A DNA stretch of 64,000 nucleotides, taken from Limnanthes douglasii subsp. nivea (Eukaryota; Streptophyta; Magnoliopsida; Brassicales; Limnanthaceae). This document shows positions 32,201 through 43,959 of the stretch, piece by piece. Position numbers and translations under genes: made by a program. Each line of letters begins with the position of its first letter. Positions within the stretch are counted from its first letter, which is position 1. The stretch spans positions 216,967,530-217,031,529 of the forward strand of contig JAUPFV010000001.1 in assembly GCA_036936605.1 (NCBI GenBank), read 5' to 3'. The notes beneath the pieces are model-generated. The model was given only the letters and a program-made list of their open reading frames with translations. It ran no database searches and was not told the origin of the DNA.

Positions 32201-32498
32201 TTTGGTATAAGAAAGACGAGTTAAAGATCACCTTAGAGTTGCACACTATCAGGGGTTGATGAGAAGTAGATTTGCTTCCAGAGTTAAAAGAAGAGTTTTC
32301 CAACCAGGGGACAAGGTGTTGAGGAAAGTCTTCTTACACACTAAAGAAAAGTTGTTCGGAAAATTAGCCCCAACTTGGGAAGGACCTTATATGGTTGCTG
32401 AAAGGCTTAAACCTGGAACATATTGGCTAGAAGACAAGGATGGAAGAGTTCTGACCCACCCTTGGAACATCGAACATCTCCGGATGTACTTGGAGTAG
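29212..32498 (+). pseudogene. pol of element II: RT, RNase H, integrase (one frameshift, two nonsense codons)
   Basis: After the UAG the frame continues to about 29280, where one base is missing relative to element I. From there the frame 29343-32498 is read. RT has YIDDMMVKS near 29938-29965, RNase H RTDGGSS near 30795, integrase the zinc finger ending CDPCQR near 31570 and the D,D,E motifs at GLDLVGPLP (near 31660), TTDNGPQFD (near 31843) and HPQENGQVE (near 31930). TAA at 31869-31871 and TAA at 32208-32210 replace Glu codons present in element I. The end matches element I (WNIEHLRMYLE). Confidence 0.94.
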
Positions 32499-33048
32499 CA
32501 TTTGTGTAAATATTTACTTGTTTAAACATCCATGTAAATATTTGGGGGCATACTCTTTCCTCCCTGGTGGCACGGGGAGGTTTTAATGAGGTGTCCGGGA
32601 TTTTGAATAAAATTTGATGCTTTCTTAAAAATTTTCCCAAGTGTTTTAAGTTTTGTCCTTTGTCACACTATCCGGATTGAAATAAAAGAGTGATGACCAC
32701 TTAAATATTCGTCATCAGAGAAATTAAACACTCTCACTATGAAATAACTAAGGGCTATTTAAACTCTAGTCGGAGAATTTAAACACTCTCGCTATGAAAT
32801 AACCAAAGGTTGTTTAAACTCTAGCCATCAAAGTTGGAACAGACTATGAAAGAAGATGAGAATTGCATGAAACAAAGATATTCATTAAAATAACTTAAAG
32901 TGCCTTGGCCTTCCAAGGACTTTTGAATTGCCAAAAACAGAACAGAAAACCTATCCGGTCAGATGCCAGACACAATTACAAAAAAGAGTGCCTTGGCCTT
33001 CCAAGGACTTTAGTCTGGACAAAAAGTAAAGAAAAAACAGTTCATGAA
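32499..33048. other. Spacer between converging pol and antisense gene of element II
   Basis: It contains two copies of CCTTGGCCTTCCAAGG at 32903-32918 and 32991-33006, equivalent to the pair in element I. Also present are direct repeats around CTCTAGTCGGAG and CTCGCTATGAAATAAC (32700-32830). No coding frame is supported. Confidence 0.7.
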
Positions 33049-36010
33049 TTAAGGCTGAGCCTTTGAAGATGGCTCAGCTTCATATACCTTCTTCTTTCCC
33101 TTAGGATCATCTTTCTCTTCGTCTGGGCTCTCCCCGGTGTGTTCTTCGTCTTCGGATGAAGAGGCACTGGAATAGCCAAACCTGTCACCCTCGGCCATTG
33201 TATGATGTGGGAGGTTATCGGACTCTATGTAAAGCCATAAATCCCCTAGGTTTCTCTTCGGAAATTTCTCATGGAAGAGTAAAACCATGTCAGACTTCAC
33301 CTTGGCATACATCTCCTCTTGGGTGTCGATCACATTGTTGGCATAGACGTCGATCTTGGATTGAATTTTGGCCTCCTGCTCCCTTAGCAAAGTAACTTTC
33401 TCCTCAGCAGCCTTGGACACTGTATTCTCAAGAGCAATTTTGTCATTGGTTAAGTTGGTGATGATTTGGTCTTTGGCCTTGGATTCTCCCTTTGAGATGG
33501 CAAGATCTTTCTCCAGACCGGACAGCTTCTCCCGGAGCTCTGTGATGGTGTCCTCTAGTGTGGTGACTTTTGTGGTGCTTCCCTCTTGGTTTCTCTTCAA
33601 CTCCACATTTTCTTCCTTTAGAATGGCAGCATTGGAAGTGGCAGTGCGAAGGTCATCGAACAACCTCTCTTTGTCAGACTTAAGATCTTTGATGATGTCT
33701 GCATGATTTCGGACTTGTTTCTCCAACACAAGTACAGGCTGGACATTTCTTAACAAAGAGTGCGCTATAGCATCCCTTTCACTAGAAACGATAAAGGTCT
33801 TACCATTGAAAGTGACTGTGTTCGAGGTGCTCGGGGGGAGGTAAGGCCTGGCAAAATCGTCTCTGGGAAGATTGATGAAGTACTCACCAAGCCCACCAAG
33901 ACCGGTGATGTCGACCCCGTCAATATTGAGATCTCCCCCTTCGACCTCGTCAGTATGGAAGTCACCCGGTATCTCCTCTGCTAGTGTTGGATCAGTAGGA
34001 TCAGCTTGGGAAGGAGGCTCTGGAGCCCGGAGAGAAAGTTCATCACCTTTAGAAGTCTTCTTCTTCTTGGCCTCCCTATCTTTGCTTTCACTTCCCTGTT
34101 TACGATTTCTTTTGGAAGCCCTTGGAAGTTTTGGGGAGTGCACTTCTTGCCTCTCAGTCTCCTGCTCCACCACTTCTAAGAGAGCATCGTCAATTTGGCC
34201 GTGAACTGCCCCCTCCGGATTTATAGGAGCATCCTCCTCCACCTCTCCAGGGTTTGCTCCACCAACCGCTTTCTTGCCCTTTTTCTTGCCTTTCATCTTG
34301 CTCGAGGCTTTGGCCCGGCCTGGCAAGTAGAGTGACCCATCTGGTTCGTGGGTCCTCTTAAGCACAACATCCGGAGGAGGCTGAGTGGTGAGCTCCTCCC
34401 AAGTCAAGTCTCTCCGACCTGTGGTGTTCCACAAGTGAGACCTTGCCAAATTGCCTTCGGTGAAAGCAGCATGGAACCGGTTCCCCCACTTCTCAGCAGT
34501 CCAAGCATTGATCTTGGTACAAGTAGCCTGCCCGGTTTTAGGTAGTCACTAAATTCCTTGGGCAGTTCTGCTAAGGAAAAAATAAGACCCATTAGTTTGC
34601 ATTAACTCTAGAAGAAAAGAAGAGAGACAAAAATATAAAGCAGGAAACTTACGGTCACTCCTCCACCTGCTTCGGAGAAGACTTGGGTTCACTCCGGACT
34701 TGATATTCTTTCCATTATCCCAAGCACCACTAACAAATAGGAACTGAGTCCTCTAATTCCTCTCCGCCTCCAACAAATCATCTACAGCTTTGAAATTATC
34801 CCCCATGTTGAAATGGTAAAAGGGGATGTGGTGGTTTCTGCAAAGACTAACCACAGCAGCAAATTCCTCCATTGGCAGAGGAATCCCAGAGAGCCTCGAC
34901 GCCATGATACAAGACATGAGGGTGTACCAGGCGTTGGGGCTCAACTAGCTCGGACATAGCTTTATCAGATGAAAGTATCTGACAATCTCTGGGTCCAAGG
35001 GGAGTCTGAGCCCCCAATTGAACAGCTCCGTGAAAATGACAACTTCGCTCAGTTTGCAGTCCATGGGAGTCGTTGGGTGAATGGGGATCCTGATCTTCAC
35101 GTTCTCCGGTATTCCCCACTTCATACGCATCCGACCCAGTTCAGCTGTGGGATGAATACATAGTTGATCTTCTGCAAGGCGAGGAGGTATTTAACACTGA
35201 CCTTATGGAAGCAAGGCCCCACCTTTCCTTCAAGACTCTCCGGTAGATCCGGATGCCTCAAGCACAACTTCTCTTTGCCTTTGTCTTTGCTGGCAACAAT
35301 AGCACCACTGGTCTGACCGGAGGGCTCAGACTCAAATGGAGCCTCTTCGACAGAGTCCTCCATTATTTCCTCCATAATTGTTGAAGGGTTTTCAAAAGCA
35401 GTGGCACGGGAGGATTCAGATCTGGCTCAGCTTGGTCTCCGGACTGCTGGGCCTCAGTGTTCTTTTGGCTCCTCGCCTCCGGTTGGGGCTCTGGAGCAGA
35501 TGCTTCTCTTTGAAGACTTGGACTGGTGCCCTCCGGACCGGACAGTCTGTCCTTGGGAGCTTTGATGGGCGCTTCGGACCCAGTGTTGCTGTATTTGGCA
35601 CCCGACTTGGAAGGAGTGCTTTTAGAGGCCTGGCCCTTGACCAACCGACCTTTTCTCCAGTCGACTAACTTTTGAGGGGAGTTTTCGGTGTCTGACCCCA
35701 TAGCTAAGAAGGGGGAGGTTTTTTTGAAACTGGTAACTGATACTCCTGGCTCAACAACAGGCTCTGATTCTTGAACCGAAGAACCAGAGATGATGGGGGA
35801 GAGATTAGTCTGGAATAACTTTCTCGGCTTGATGCCTTTTGAGGAGGAGGAGCCTTGATCTGACTCTGTGGCTGAAGTTATTGGTCTATCAACAGGAGAA
35901 ACGGGTAACCCTGCCGCAATACGTCTTTCCCTTTCGACCTTTGGTGCCTTCTCTAATTCAGAAAGGTTGAGCCACCCACCTTTGATCAGAGCGTTCCTCG
36001 CTGTAAACAT
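33049..36010 (-). pseudogene. Antisense gene (aORF) of element II, broken
   Basis: Start ATG at 36008-36010 (MFTARNALIKGGWLN). Exon 1 is broken near 35370 and 35130 (frameshifts) and by a TAG near 34943 (QLSPN in element I). The intron is recognised by ACTTAC (near 34647-34652, complement of GTAAGT) and an acceptor near 34570. A frameshift follows near 34545. The C-terminal frame 34449-33049 is long and open: basic linker KKKGKK, the SSERDAIAHSLLRNVQPVL block, a coiled coil of Lys/Glu/Leu heptads, SDMVLLFHEKFPKR and an acidic tail. About five lesions contrast with the intact copy in element I. Confidence 0.85.
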
Positions 36011-36110
36011 AAACTATCTGAGTAAATTTTGGTTTTAGAGAGAGAAAGCTTTAAGAAATTATGCAGAGTAAATATGAGAGAGATGGTAAAACAGTAGAAA
36101 GTGTGTTTGA

Positions 36111-36117
36111 ATATATA
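36111..36117 (-). promoter_or_regulatory. TATA box of the antisense gene, element II
   Basis: TATATAT on the minus strand, 101-107 bp upstream of the start, at the same place as in elements I and IV. A G-box palindrome GACACGTGTC is at 36281-36290. Confidence 0.45.
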
Positions 36118-36457
36118 GTAAAATCTGAAAAAGGAGTTTGATTCCTATGAGAATTCGAAAAGATTGGTAATGATTAAAGACGGCGCTGATGTCACCACCT
36201 TTAATTAAGAGGTTGTTTTTCGAAGAAGGTGGGTTCGAAATTCAAGGTGAAAAAACGGCTGAAGCAACCAAACAGAAAGCGACACGTGTCCCACGAACTC
36301 TGGCAAAAACCCTTTTGGATTCATGAAGCTTTATCAGTCCGGATAAACCCATAGCCCAAATTGACAGACCTGTCCGGATTAAAACCACCCCTGACGTCGG
36401 ACTGTTTTTCAGGTTTTTGACAAAGGGATTTGAACAAACACCTAAAAAAGGGGCTCT

Positions 36458-36865
36458 TGATGAGTCCGAATTCTGCTTACTCCCCGGACAGGGACAGATC
36501 GGACCTAGCTCTCCGGACCGGACATGGTACTTCGAACACTTAGCCAATGGGACTGTTCGAACTATGACAAAAGTACTAAAAAACCTAAACACTTCTTGAC
36601 TAACCTACTTGCTCTCCTACTTAGAGCTCATGGGTCTTTAAACATGACCCGGGTCCATTAAACATGACCCGAAAGCCCATAAGGGCCCAAGTGTAAGGGT
36701 ATAAATACCCAACCACCTGCATTAAGTGTGGGTAATGAAAATTAACTGCAACCAGACAGCTTAATTGTCTCTCTACTCTCTACTCTAAATATTAAACACC
36801 CACATACTTCTATAAAATACCAAATAAATTACAAGCCTACCCTCAGGCGATAATTATCCTCACCA
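36458..36865 (+). repeat. 3' LTR of element II
   Basis: 408 bp with TATAAATA at 36700-36707. It is preceded by the polypurine tract AAAAAAGGGGCTCT (36444-36457) and followed by AGGTC. Confidence 0.96.
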
Positions 36866-36870
36866 AGGTC

Positions 36871-37771
36871 GTCCCGAATCCCTTTCTCACTGATAATGTA
36901 GCCTAGAAATGTTTCGGACCGTACACAAAAAGTACATTTTCAGGGTTCAATTTTTAATTGATGGCCTCTAAGTTAGAGAAAGTTTTTGTAGGTCAAGTAA
37001 ATGATCTTCTTCCCTTGGTATTTTTACAATCGTGCCATCAATATAAACCTACATATTTCTTCTGATCTAATTGGAAAATGCTTTATTGACCAATCGCCGG
37101 TAAGTATCTTGAACATTTTTAACCCAAAAGGTATTACCTTGTAACAGTGCAACATCCTATCAATAATGAACATGGCGTGGTCCTGATATTTAGGATCCAT
37201 TTGTATCTGACTGTACCCAACAAAATCATCCATAAATTATAACAATTTATAGCAAGAAGTGAAATTCACCAATTGATCTATTCGAGGAACAAAGAAAGGA
37301 TCATTGGGACACGCCATGTTAATATCTGTGAAATCAATGCACATCTATCATTTACCATCCTTCTTTTAATGAGCACCATATTTGCAGTCTAAAGTGGATA
37401 CTGGATTATCGAATATCCCTTACCTTAGTCAATCTATATACTTATTGAACTATGGCTTCAGATTTCTCTTTTTAGAAAAAAACCTTCCTTATTTGGACTA
37501 CTAGAATTGCATCAGAGTTTATAGAAAGTTTGTGGCAAATGAAATTTGTTGGTACACCAGTTACATCTTCACTGCACCAAGAATATACGTGTAAATGTTT
37601 TGATAAGAAAGATAACAATATTTGTTTAGATTTGATGGCAATTTGGCTCCGATTCTACATTATTCCATCTGCTAAACTGTGCACTTGGACCTCTTCTATT
37701 GGGATAAAAAAATTATGAGTCTCTCTGGGATCATCTATCTTGTTTGGATCTGAATAAGACTCTGGTAATTT
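36871..37771 (-). pseudogene. Reverse transcriptase 5' part of element III
   Basis: On the minus strand after the UAG: IDDPRETHNFFIPIEEVQVH (37650-37730), WCSEDVTGVPT, CPNDPFFVPRIDQLV near 37270-37315, MDDFVGYSQIQMDPKYQDHA and LHCYKVIPFGLK (37110-37233). The frame is interrupted by stops and continues across element II at 26388. It is the polymerase core of the element and is inactive. Confidence 0.85.
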
Positions 37772-37774
37772 CTA
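37772..37774 (-). promoter_or_regulatory. UAG at the gag-pro/pol boundary of element III
   Basis: Minus-strand context GAA TAG AAA TTA, with TLAPKSRETVITKKE before and KLPES...IDDPRET after, in one frame. It occupies the same codon as the UAGs of elements I and II when ECYATALAPRT and IDDP are used as anchors. Confidence 0.5.
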
Positions 37775-40249
37775 TTCTTTTTTTGTTATCACGGTTTCCC
37801 GAGATTTTGGAGCAAGAGTGGTGACATAACATTCTAGCCATTTTTTTGTTGCTCCGAACTACTCATACTTGATCTCAAATCGTGTATTTCAAACATTGGT
37901 CAACGATGACACAATTGCATGCATCCTTGACAACCAAGATCTGCCAAAAATCGCATTGTAGGGGGTCGAATAATCCACTACTACAAACAAACTCTCACCA
38001 TTTTCTTAAATGGTTCTTTTTTAACAATGCTTTTCATTCAAATTCTCTATAACATCGCAAAGTTTCTTGTAAACTCCACTGTAGTCATGTTTGATTTTTT
38101 AATAACTGACGAGCTATTCAGTTATTTATAATTAGATAAAAATAAATATTTGTTGAGCTACCCGTGTCGATCGAAGTTCTTCGTATCTTTGTGCTCTTAA
38201 TAAATTTTCTTATTACCACAACATTCTCATGTGGGCTTGTGATGCCTCTTAAGTTGTCTTCATGAAACATTATGAAGGAGCATGGTTTTGATAGAGGTGT
38301 GTAGACATTTTCCCTTCCAATTGTTTGGTCAAGGTGACCACATGTCTTTTCATGGAGCAACTCAAAGGTGTTTTCACAGTATCTCCCCCAAAAATCATTA
38401 GTGATTTGAAGAAACGACACAATTTGAAAACCTTCCCAGTAAATCATGTCACCATCTTTTATTTGACATCAATATGGACCAGGATCCAGGTCCTCCGAAT
38501 CCATATCGAATTGTTCAATAATTACCATTGTACTTTCTTGTTTGGAAACTTCCGTATTTTGCCTTTGGACACTGGGTGATGTAGCTTGAGCCCCACTTGT
38601 ACAAAGTTGTGACTTATTGTCACTTGCCTGTTACCTCATTGTGACTTAACAAAACTAGTTAGCTTTCTATTATCAATCAACGTTTGTATCTCTTGTTTTC
38701 GAGCAGTACAATATTTAGTATTATGTCCCACGTCATTATGATACCTGCAAAATCGTGTGTTTTGATTTTCCCTCGAAGTCTGGGTATGTGTTGGCCTTTG
38801 GAATTTCATAATGTTCTTGGCCTTATCATACATCGTAGCCATATTTTCAATTAGATTTGTATAATAATCAGGATGGAGCCATTGATTCCCCCTTGGCCTA
38901 AACTGTTGACCCTGATTAGACTGGCTTTGTCTATGCCGATGAGAACCTTTCCTTGAGTCCCCTGGACGGTTGTTGACTGTAGCTTGTAACTGGCTACTAG
39001 CTTGTATGACAGATGCTTTAAGGGCATGCCTATACTAATAAGACTACCTCAATCTCTTGGTTTCCTCCATATTGATTTTTTTTTAACCTGGTTTAACAAT
39101 CCACCCAGGTCATTGCTTTCTTTCGAGCCACCGAATCAGGTCATTGCCAATCCATCTTTACTGTTCACAAAACAGTTGATGTAATTCTACAACGATTCAT
39201 CAGATATTGCCCACAATAAATTATTGTATCGTCATTTCTTTTGATTTCTTTACTTCTCACAAACTACCTTCAGAATTCCATAAAAAACATGTCAAAATTC
39301 TTTATTGATCTCTCTGCAATCTGTTATACAACTTCAAGGAACTACCCTTGGATGTTTGAGAAAAAGCTATACATAATAGCTTGTCACCATTATTAAAACT
39401 CATCATAATTTTTTTTAAATTGCTCGAGATGATTATCAAGATTTTGGCTCCCATCATATAATTCCATTTTGAACTGTCAAAACGCATGGGTAAATATCCG
39501 GAGAGAATTTTTTAGGAGAATAATGAATGCCTCCAAATATGTAATTAGCTTAACACATGATTTTCATCGGGAGTGACAAATATCTCAAGTTCAGATTGCA
39601 CGACAAATTGATCACTCAACAAGTGATCTATGTTATAGTCAGCTAATACTTTCATCTTTCTTTTATAATCTTTATTTTTTCCTTTACCATTTCAGTCTAT
39701 TTTCTTCCCCGAAGAATCCTCCTTACTTGACCTTTGATGCTTTTTAAAATGTTTGTTAGCCAGATTTTTTTTTTTTTTTATGACCATGATCACTACTCGA
39801 AAAGGAAGAGAAAACCTCTGATTCTGATTTTGTTGTTGAGCCCTCAACAAAATCCGATGTGCTTGAACATTGTTTAGCCCGATGTTCCTTTTTGGACTCT
39901 TGGTGGGCTTTAGGGGACTGGTTATATAAATTATGCTTGGGATTACTTCTGGCTTATCAGGTTTAGAATATTCTGATGGATTCTTTCCACCCATATCCTT
40001 TTCAGTGTGCCTTTGGGCTCTTAATGTCTCAATTTCTTCCAAAAGCTGATCACGCTCTTCTTGTATGAAAACTCTTTCCTCGGTATTACAATTCACATGC
40101 GATGTGTTCACATGCTCCTCATTTCCTATGATCCCCCAATTCTTTAGAACGGGGTCTATTTGAATATCGGGATCCACGTCTAAAAAAACTCCAAAGATTA
40201 ATTTATAAGTTAGGTTTTGAATATTGATATCCGGGTACCTTCCGCTCAT
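37775..40249 (-). pseudogene. gag-pro of element III
   Basis: On the minus strand: gag start region 40249-39692 (EERDQLLEEIETLRAQ, parallel to RDRLKGEIEALRAEK in element IV), gag core fragments (39302-39487), the CHHC knuckle CRYHNDVGHNTKYC near 38720-38760, and protease at 38118-38320 with IDTGSSTNIYF and the preceding FHEDNLRGITSPHENVVVI. Frameshifts and stops break it throughout. Confidence 0.85.
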
Positions 40250-40262
40250 ACCGTGGTTGCCA
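40245..40262 (-). other. Primer binding site of element III
   Basis: TGGCAACCACGGTATGAG on the minus strand, next to the 5' LTR, equivalent to the tRNA-Arg site of elements II and IV with four differences. Confidence 0.65.
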
Positions 40263-40265
40263 ATT

Positions 40266-40650
40266 TGATAAGGATAAAACCTGTTCGGAGGATATTTTTC
40301 GTAAGGGTTTAGATGATGTAATAAATTCAGAGTAGAGGATATAGAGATAATTAAGATACTTGTATTTAATGTGTAAAGAGAGAATGTCTCAACCTTCTTA
40401 AATCCTGTTCTTTTGACTATTTATTAAATAAATTTAGATCCATAGGCCAAACAGGTCAGGTAACGAATATAGATCAAACCCATGAGTCTCCAAGCCCACA
40501 AATCCATTATTTATTATAATACTTTATAATTAAATACATAACTAGCTCACAACTTAGTCAATATACTTTTTATTTTGAGTCTAAAATTCCCCCTAAGATA
40601 AATTCGACCCACTTATTGTTTGTTGCCCTCAAAGATTTCCGACCCTATCA
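40266..40650 (-). repeat. 5' LTR of element III
   Basis: 385 bp, TGATAAGG...CCTATCA, paired with 18216-18577. It is followed by the right target duplication TATAT (40651-40655). Confidence 0.88.
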
Positions 40651-40753
40651 TATATAATAAGTGTGAATATTTGATACAATTCACGTGACATAATAATATC
40701 AGTAATTAGCTTGTCGAAATTTCGGTATGCAAAAGTGAATATTAAATATAATT

Positions 40754-40819
40754 CACAATTTTATATAGTGAATATTGTCGTTAAACAACAATTTTATATA
40801 GTGAATATTGTCGTTAAAA
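40754..40819 (+). repeat. Tandem repeat, two 33-34 bp units
   Basis: Both units contain ATATAGTGAATATTGTCGTT. The copies are almost identical. Confidence 0.85.
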
Positions 40820-42479
40820 AATGTTTAGATGTGAATAGAGTTTAGTAGATTACCAAAATATTTTGATATTTTCATTTGCTTAATGGCCTATTTAAATAAA
40901 TGAATTTAAAATAAAACTTGGCTATTTTATTGACCAAATAGATAAGTTCTAATGATTTAACTTCTCTCATCTATTATATAAGTTTTCATATTTTATACAC
41001 TAAATAACCTTTATTAATCTTCTCCAACTTTCAAAATACATTTTTTTTCTAGTTTCTTATTCAATAAAATCTCTTCATCTTCCAACAATACTTCTTTTTC
41101 TTCAAATATATCATCTTATTATAAAAAACTATTCAGCTTCATCCAAGTAAGTTCCACTTCCTAATATTTTAATACATGTTTAGTTTAAAGTTGATTTTTT
41201 GGTATAACAGAAATAACTAGGATGTTATAGTTAGTGAAAATAAGTTAAATATAGGATTATAATCGATTTGGTAATTATTTTATAGTATAATGGTGTTAAT
41301 TTTGGATTAGAATCGATTATGTGTTAGGGATTTTCACGATTTTGGTTCTTAGATTTTGTGGATGTTCTTGAACATCAACGGTACACCCCTCCCGCACCGC
41401 CAATAATATGAAAGAGGCACCAACGGTGCTATTGTACGAGCGATGTGTATGGAACTGTTAAGGCTTTCACACATCGCTGACGCCCTTTCCACAATACTGA
41501 CGGGATAGGTTAGCGATACCGTTAGTGACCTTTATATAATACCGATAATATCGATATATAATTATTTTATATATTTTTAACCTATCATTTAACTAACCAA
41601 TTTGTTGTTTTTGTTCGAGTAGAAAATATGATAGACTGGGAAAATATATAAATAATCTAAAAGTTGCTCAAATAAAAATATCACAATTCAGAGACAAAGA
41701 AGCACGTGACAGACTAAAGTCTATAAACATATGCATACCGGTATCTCCCAACTGAATAATCCCTTGTAACTGTGGTTATTATTGATATTTAAGCGCTATA
41801 GGCGTATGAGGTGTTTTGCAAGATGATGATTCTTAAACATATTCACGACACCGATAAAGAGATAATTTTTTTCATGAAATGAGTTACCAAAATCACTAAA
41901 ATATTATTTTGCTAGTTACAAATGATATTGTTATTGTATTTTGATGCTTTTGCGGATTTGATTTTTTTTGCTTGTTTTTATGCACTCTTTCTAATGTTTT
42001 AAGGTACACACAATATCGTTGTATTTTGATGTTGTTGCAGATATTGTTGTTTTTGCTTACGTGTGTTTTCTTCCTTATGTTTTGAGGTACGAATGATGTT
42101 TTGTTGTACGCGGTCGATGTATATTAGCTTAAAAATACAATATTTTTACTATAAGATCGATGATATTAAATTATGATACCGATATATTTTTGACACCATG
42201 TTTATCCAAATTCAATACCGTCGATCAATTTTTTTTACCGTCGATATTTATACATGATACCGTTGGTACACTTCTCAATTATTGTCCATAGTTATAGTAT
42301 TTTTTTACTCTCACATCAACAACAACATCGATAATGTATACCGATGATATATTTTTAGCGCTGTCACTATAAGAAATTGATGACGCTTATATAGTTTAAT
42401 ACATGTGGTATGAAAACATGGTACCACCGATACATTCTTTTAACTATTTTTCTAAAAATATAGTATTTTTTTACTTTAA

Positions 42480-42990
42480 CACCGATAGTATTATTAACTC
42501 ATGCCGTTAGTATATTCGTGGAGCCAACAATATCAGAATTATGCATTGCCGATAGAGTTTCATATCAGTGGTATGTATTTTTTTACCGACGGTATGAAAA
42601 AATTCTGCAAATTAATTTTATTCACCATCTCAAGCTCTCGCAAACTAAATTGTTAGGTTGTTCGTATCATTTTTTTTTCTGTTTAATGTATTTTCTTATA
42701 ATGTGTTTTAATTTTATGTTTAATTTTATCGATTCTAAGTATGATATTTTCAATTCGTTATCACGATAACATAAAACTAATACATTAAACATATAAAATT
42801 TTAACACAAATACATTGCAATGACATTTTTTTTATAAATGCATATTATTGATACAAACCACTGATATCGTATGTATAATGTCTCATTACCGACGGTATGA
42901 GTTAATAACGTCGCTGGTGGGCTAAAACGCATGTCGTCGTTGTGTTGTCGCAAACAACGAGCACTGGCGGTGTCAGAGTTCCGTACCACG
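42480..42990. repeat. Inverted repeats around 42,710
   Basis: ATATCAGTGGT (near 42563) is inverted as ACCACTGATAT (near 42859), and TTAACTCATGCCGTTAGT (near 42495) is inverted with differences as ACCGACGGTATGAGTTAA (near 42890). The nested order suggests one long imperfect palindrome, as in DNA transposon ends or MITEs. Confidence 0.5.
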
Positions 42991-43959
42991 GGTACACTAT
43001 AAAAAAAGATAAATAAAAACGTGAACATTTATTAAATTCAATTATTAATAAGTTTGTTTTGCGATTGTTTTTGGATATCCATTAAATTTTTTAATGGGAT
43101 TGTTAAAATTCATTTACAATTTTTTTTTAAATGTCTATCAATTACTTTTTTGTTAAAAAGGGACTCTTTTTAAAATAACAAAATTTTAATTTAAAAAAAT
43201 AATTCAAATTCATTGTTTTAAAATATATTTGGGGTGAATCTATGTTTTTGAAATTATTTTTTAACTAAGTTTTTTTATATATAAAATACAAAATAAAAAT
43301 TCAACTTAAATAATAAAAAAATAATAAGATACAAGACTGAAAACAAAAGTAATTTTTAAAACGAGATATGATTTGAGGTTAAATATTTACGCACAATTTT
43401 TAAAATAACACTTTTCGAATTCGAACATGTTATACTTTTTTTTTTCTTTTCTTCGGAGGGAACCCATGTTATACTTTCTTGATCACGTATAGCTTATGAT
43501 CTTATATACTAATTTTGTGGATATTATTACATGCTGGATTGGTAAGTTTAATTTTTTTCCCTAATATTATGATTTAGATATGGGTGGGACTTCTATATGA
43601 ATATGATACTTCTATATTCCGAACTTAGTACAAATTGATGTAATTATTATGTTTTATAAAAGAAGGGAAATGTAATCCGTTAAAAGTCATAAATATTTCA
43701 TTTACTTTATAGAAAACAAAAACAAAATAAATGTGATTGGTCAAAAATATTTAATAAGGTATTGGTATTGGTAATAAAAAAATCTTTTTTTCTAACAAAG
43801 GTTTTCGCTTAAATTTTTATTTTATAAAATCAAATGTAACATTACTTTTTTTACCTCTAATTTTTGTATTAAATCCTTTTGTTACACAAATTAAATATGA
43901 ATACATGAATACATTTAGAAGTAGTATCATCTTTAAAACCAAATTCTTAAGTTTAGTTG

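Larger units (their letters stand above)
26389..36865 (+). mobile_element. Element II: full-length Ty3-gypsy (Tat-like) retrotransposon, 10,477 bp
   Basis: LTRs of 408 bp each (26389-26796 and 36458-36865) are flanked by AGGTC (26384-26388 and 36866-36870). The inside has a tRNA-Arg primer site, gag, protease, RT, RNase H and integrase on plus, the antisense gene on minus and a polypurine tract. About 13 differences between the LTRs (3.2%) were counted by eye. It splits the RT frame of element III. Several nonsense codons and one frameshift make it unable to move alone. Confidence 0.96.
18216..40650 (-). mobile_element. Element III: old Ty3-gypsy (Tat-like) retrotransposon, host of elements II and IV
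   Basis: Two related LTRs (18216-18577 and 40266-40650), both starting TGATAAGGATAAAA and ending CCTATCA on the plus strand, are bordered by the direct repeat TATAT (18211-18215 and 40651-40655). Inside, on the minus strand from the right end, come a tRNA-Arg-type primer site, gag, protease and reverse transcriptase, then an aORF relic (plus) and an RNase H fragment. Elements II and IV are inserted with their own target duplications. Without them about 7.1 kb remains. All coding parts are heavily mutated and the LTRs differ much more than those of II and IV, so this is the oldest of the three. Confidence 0.9.
40651..43959. other. AT-rich intergenic stretch with repeats, no gene recognised
   Basis: Contains a two-copy 33-34 bp tandem repeat (40754-40819), many words of the type TACCGACGGTAT/ACCGATA between 41380 and 42980, inverted repeats at 42480-42990, and long A/T runs. 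A CACTATAAGAAA sequence near 42366 resembles a CACTA transposon end, but no partner was found. Confidence 0.5.

Noticed and set aside
42364..42376. CACTATAAGAAA as the end of a CACTA (En/Spm) transposon
   Set aside because: No inverted partner end and no transposase frame found; kept only as a hint in the inverted-repeat finding.
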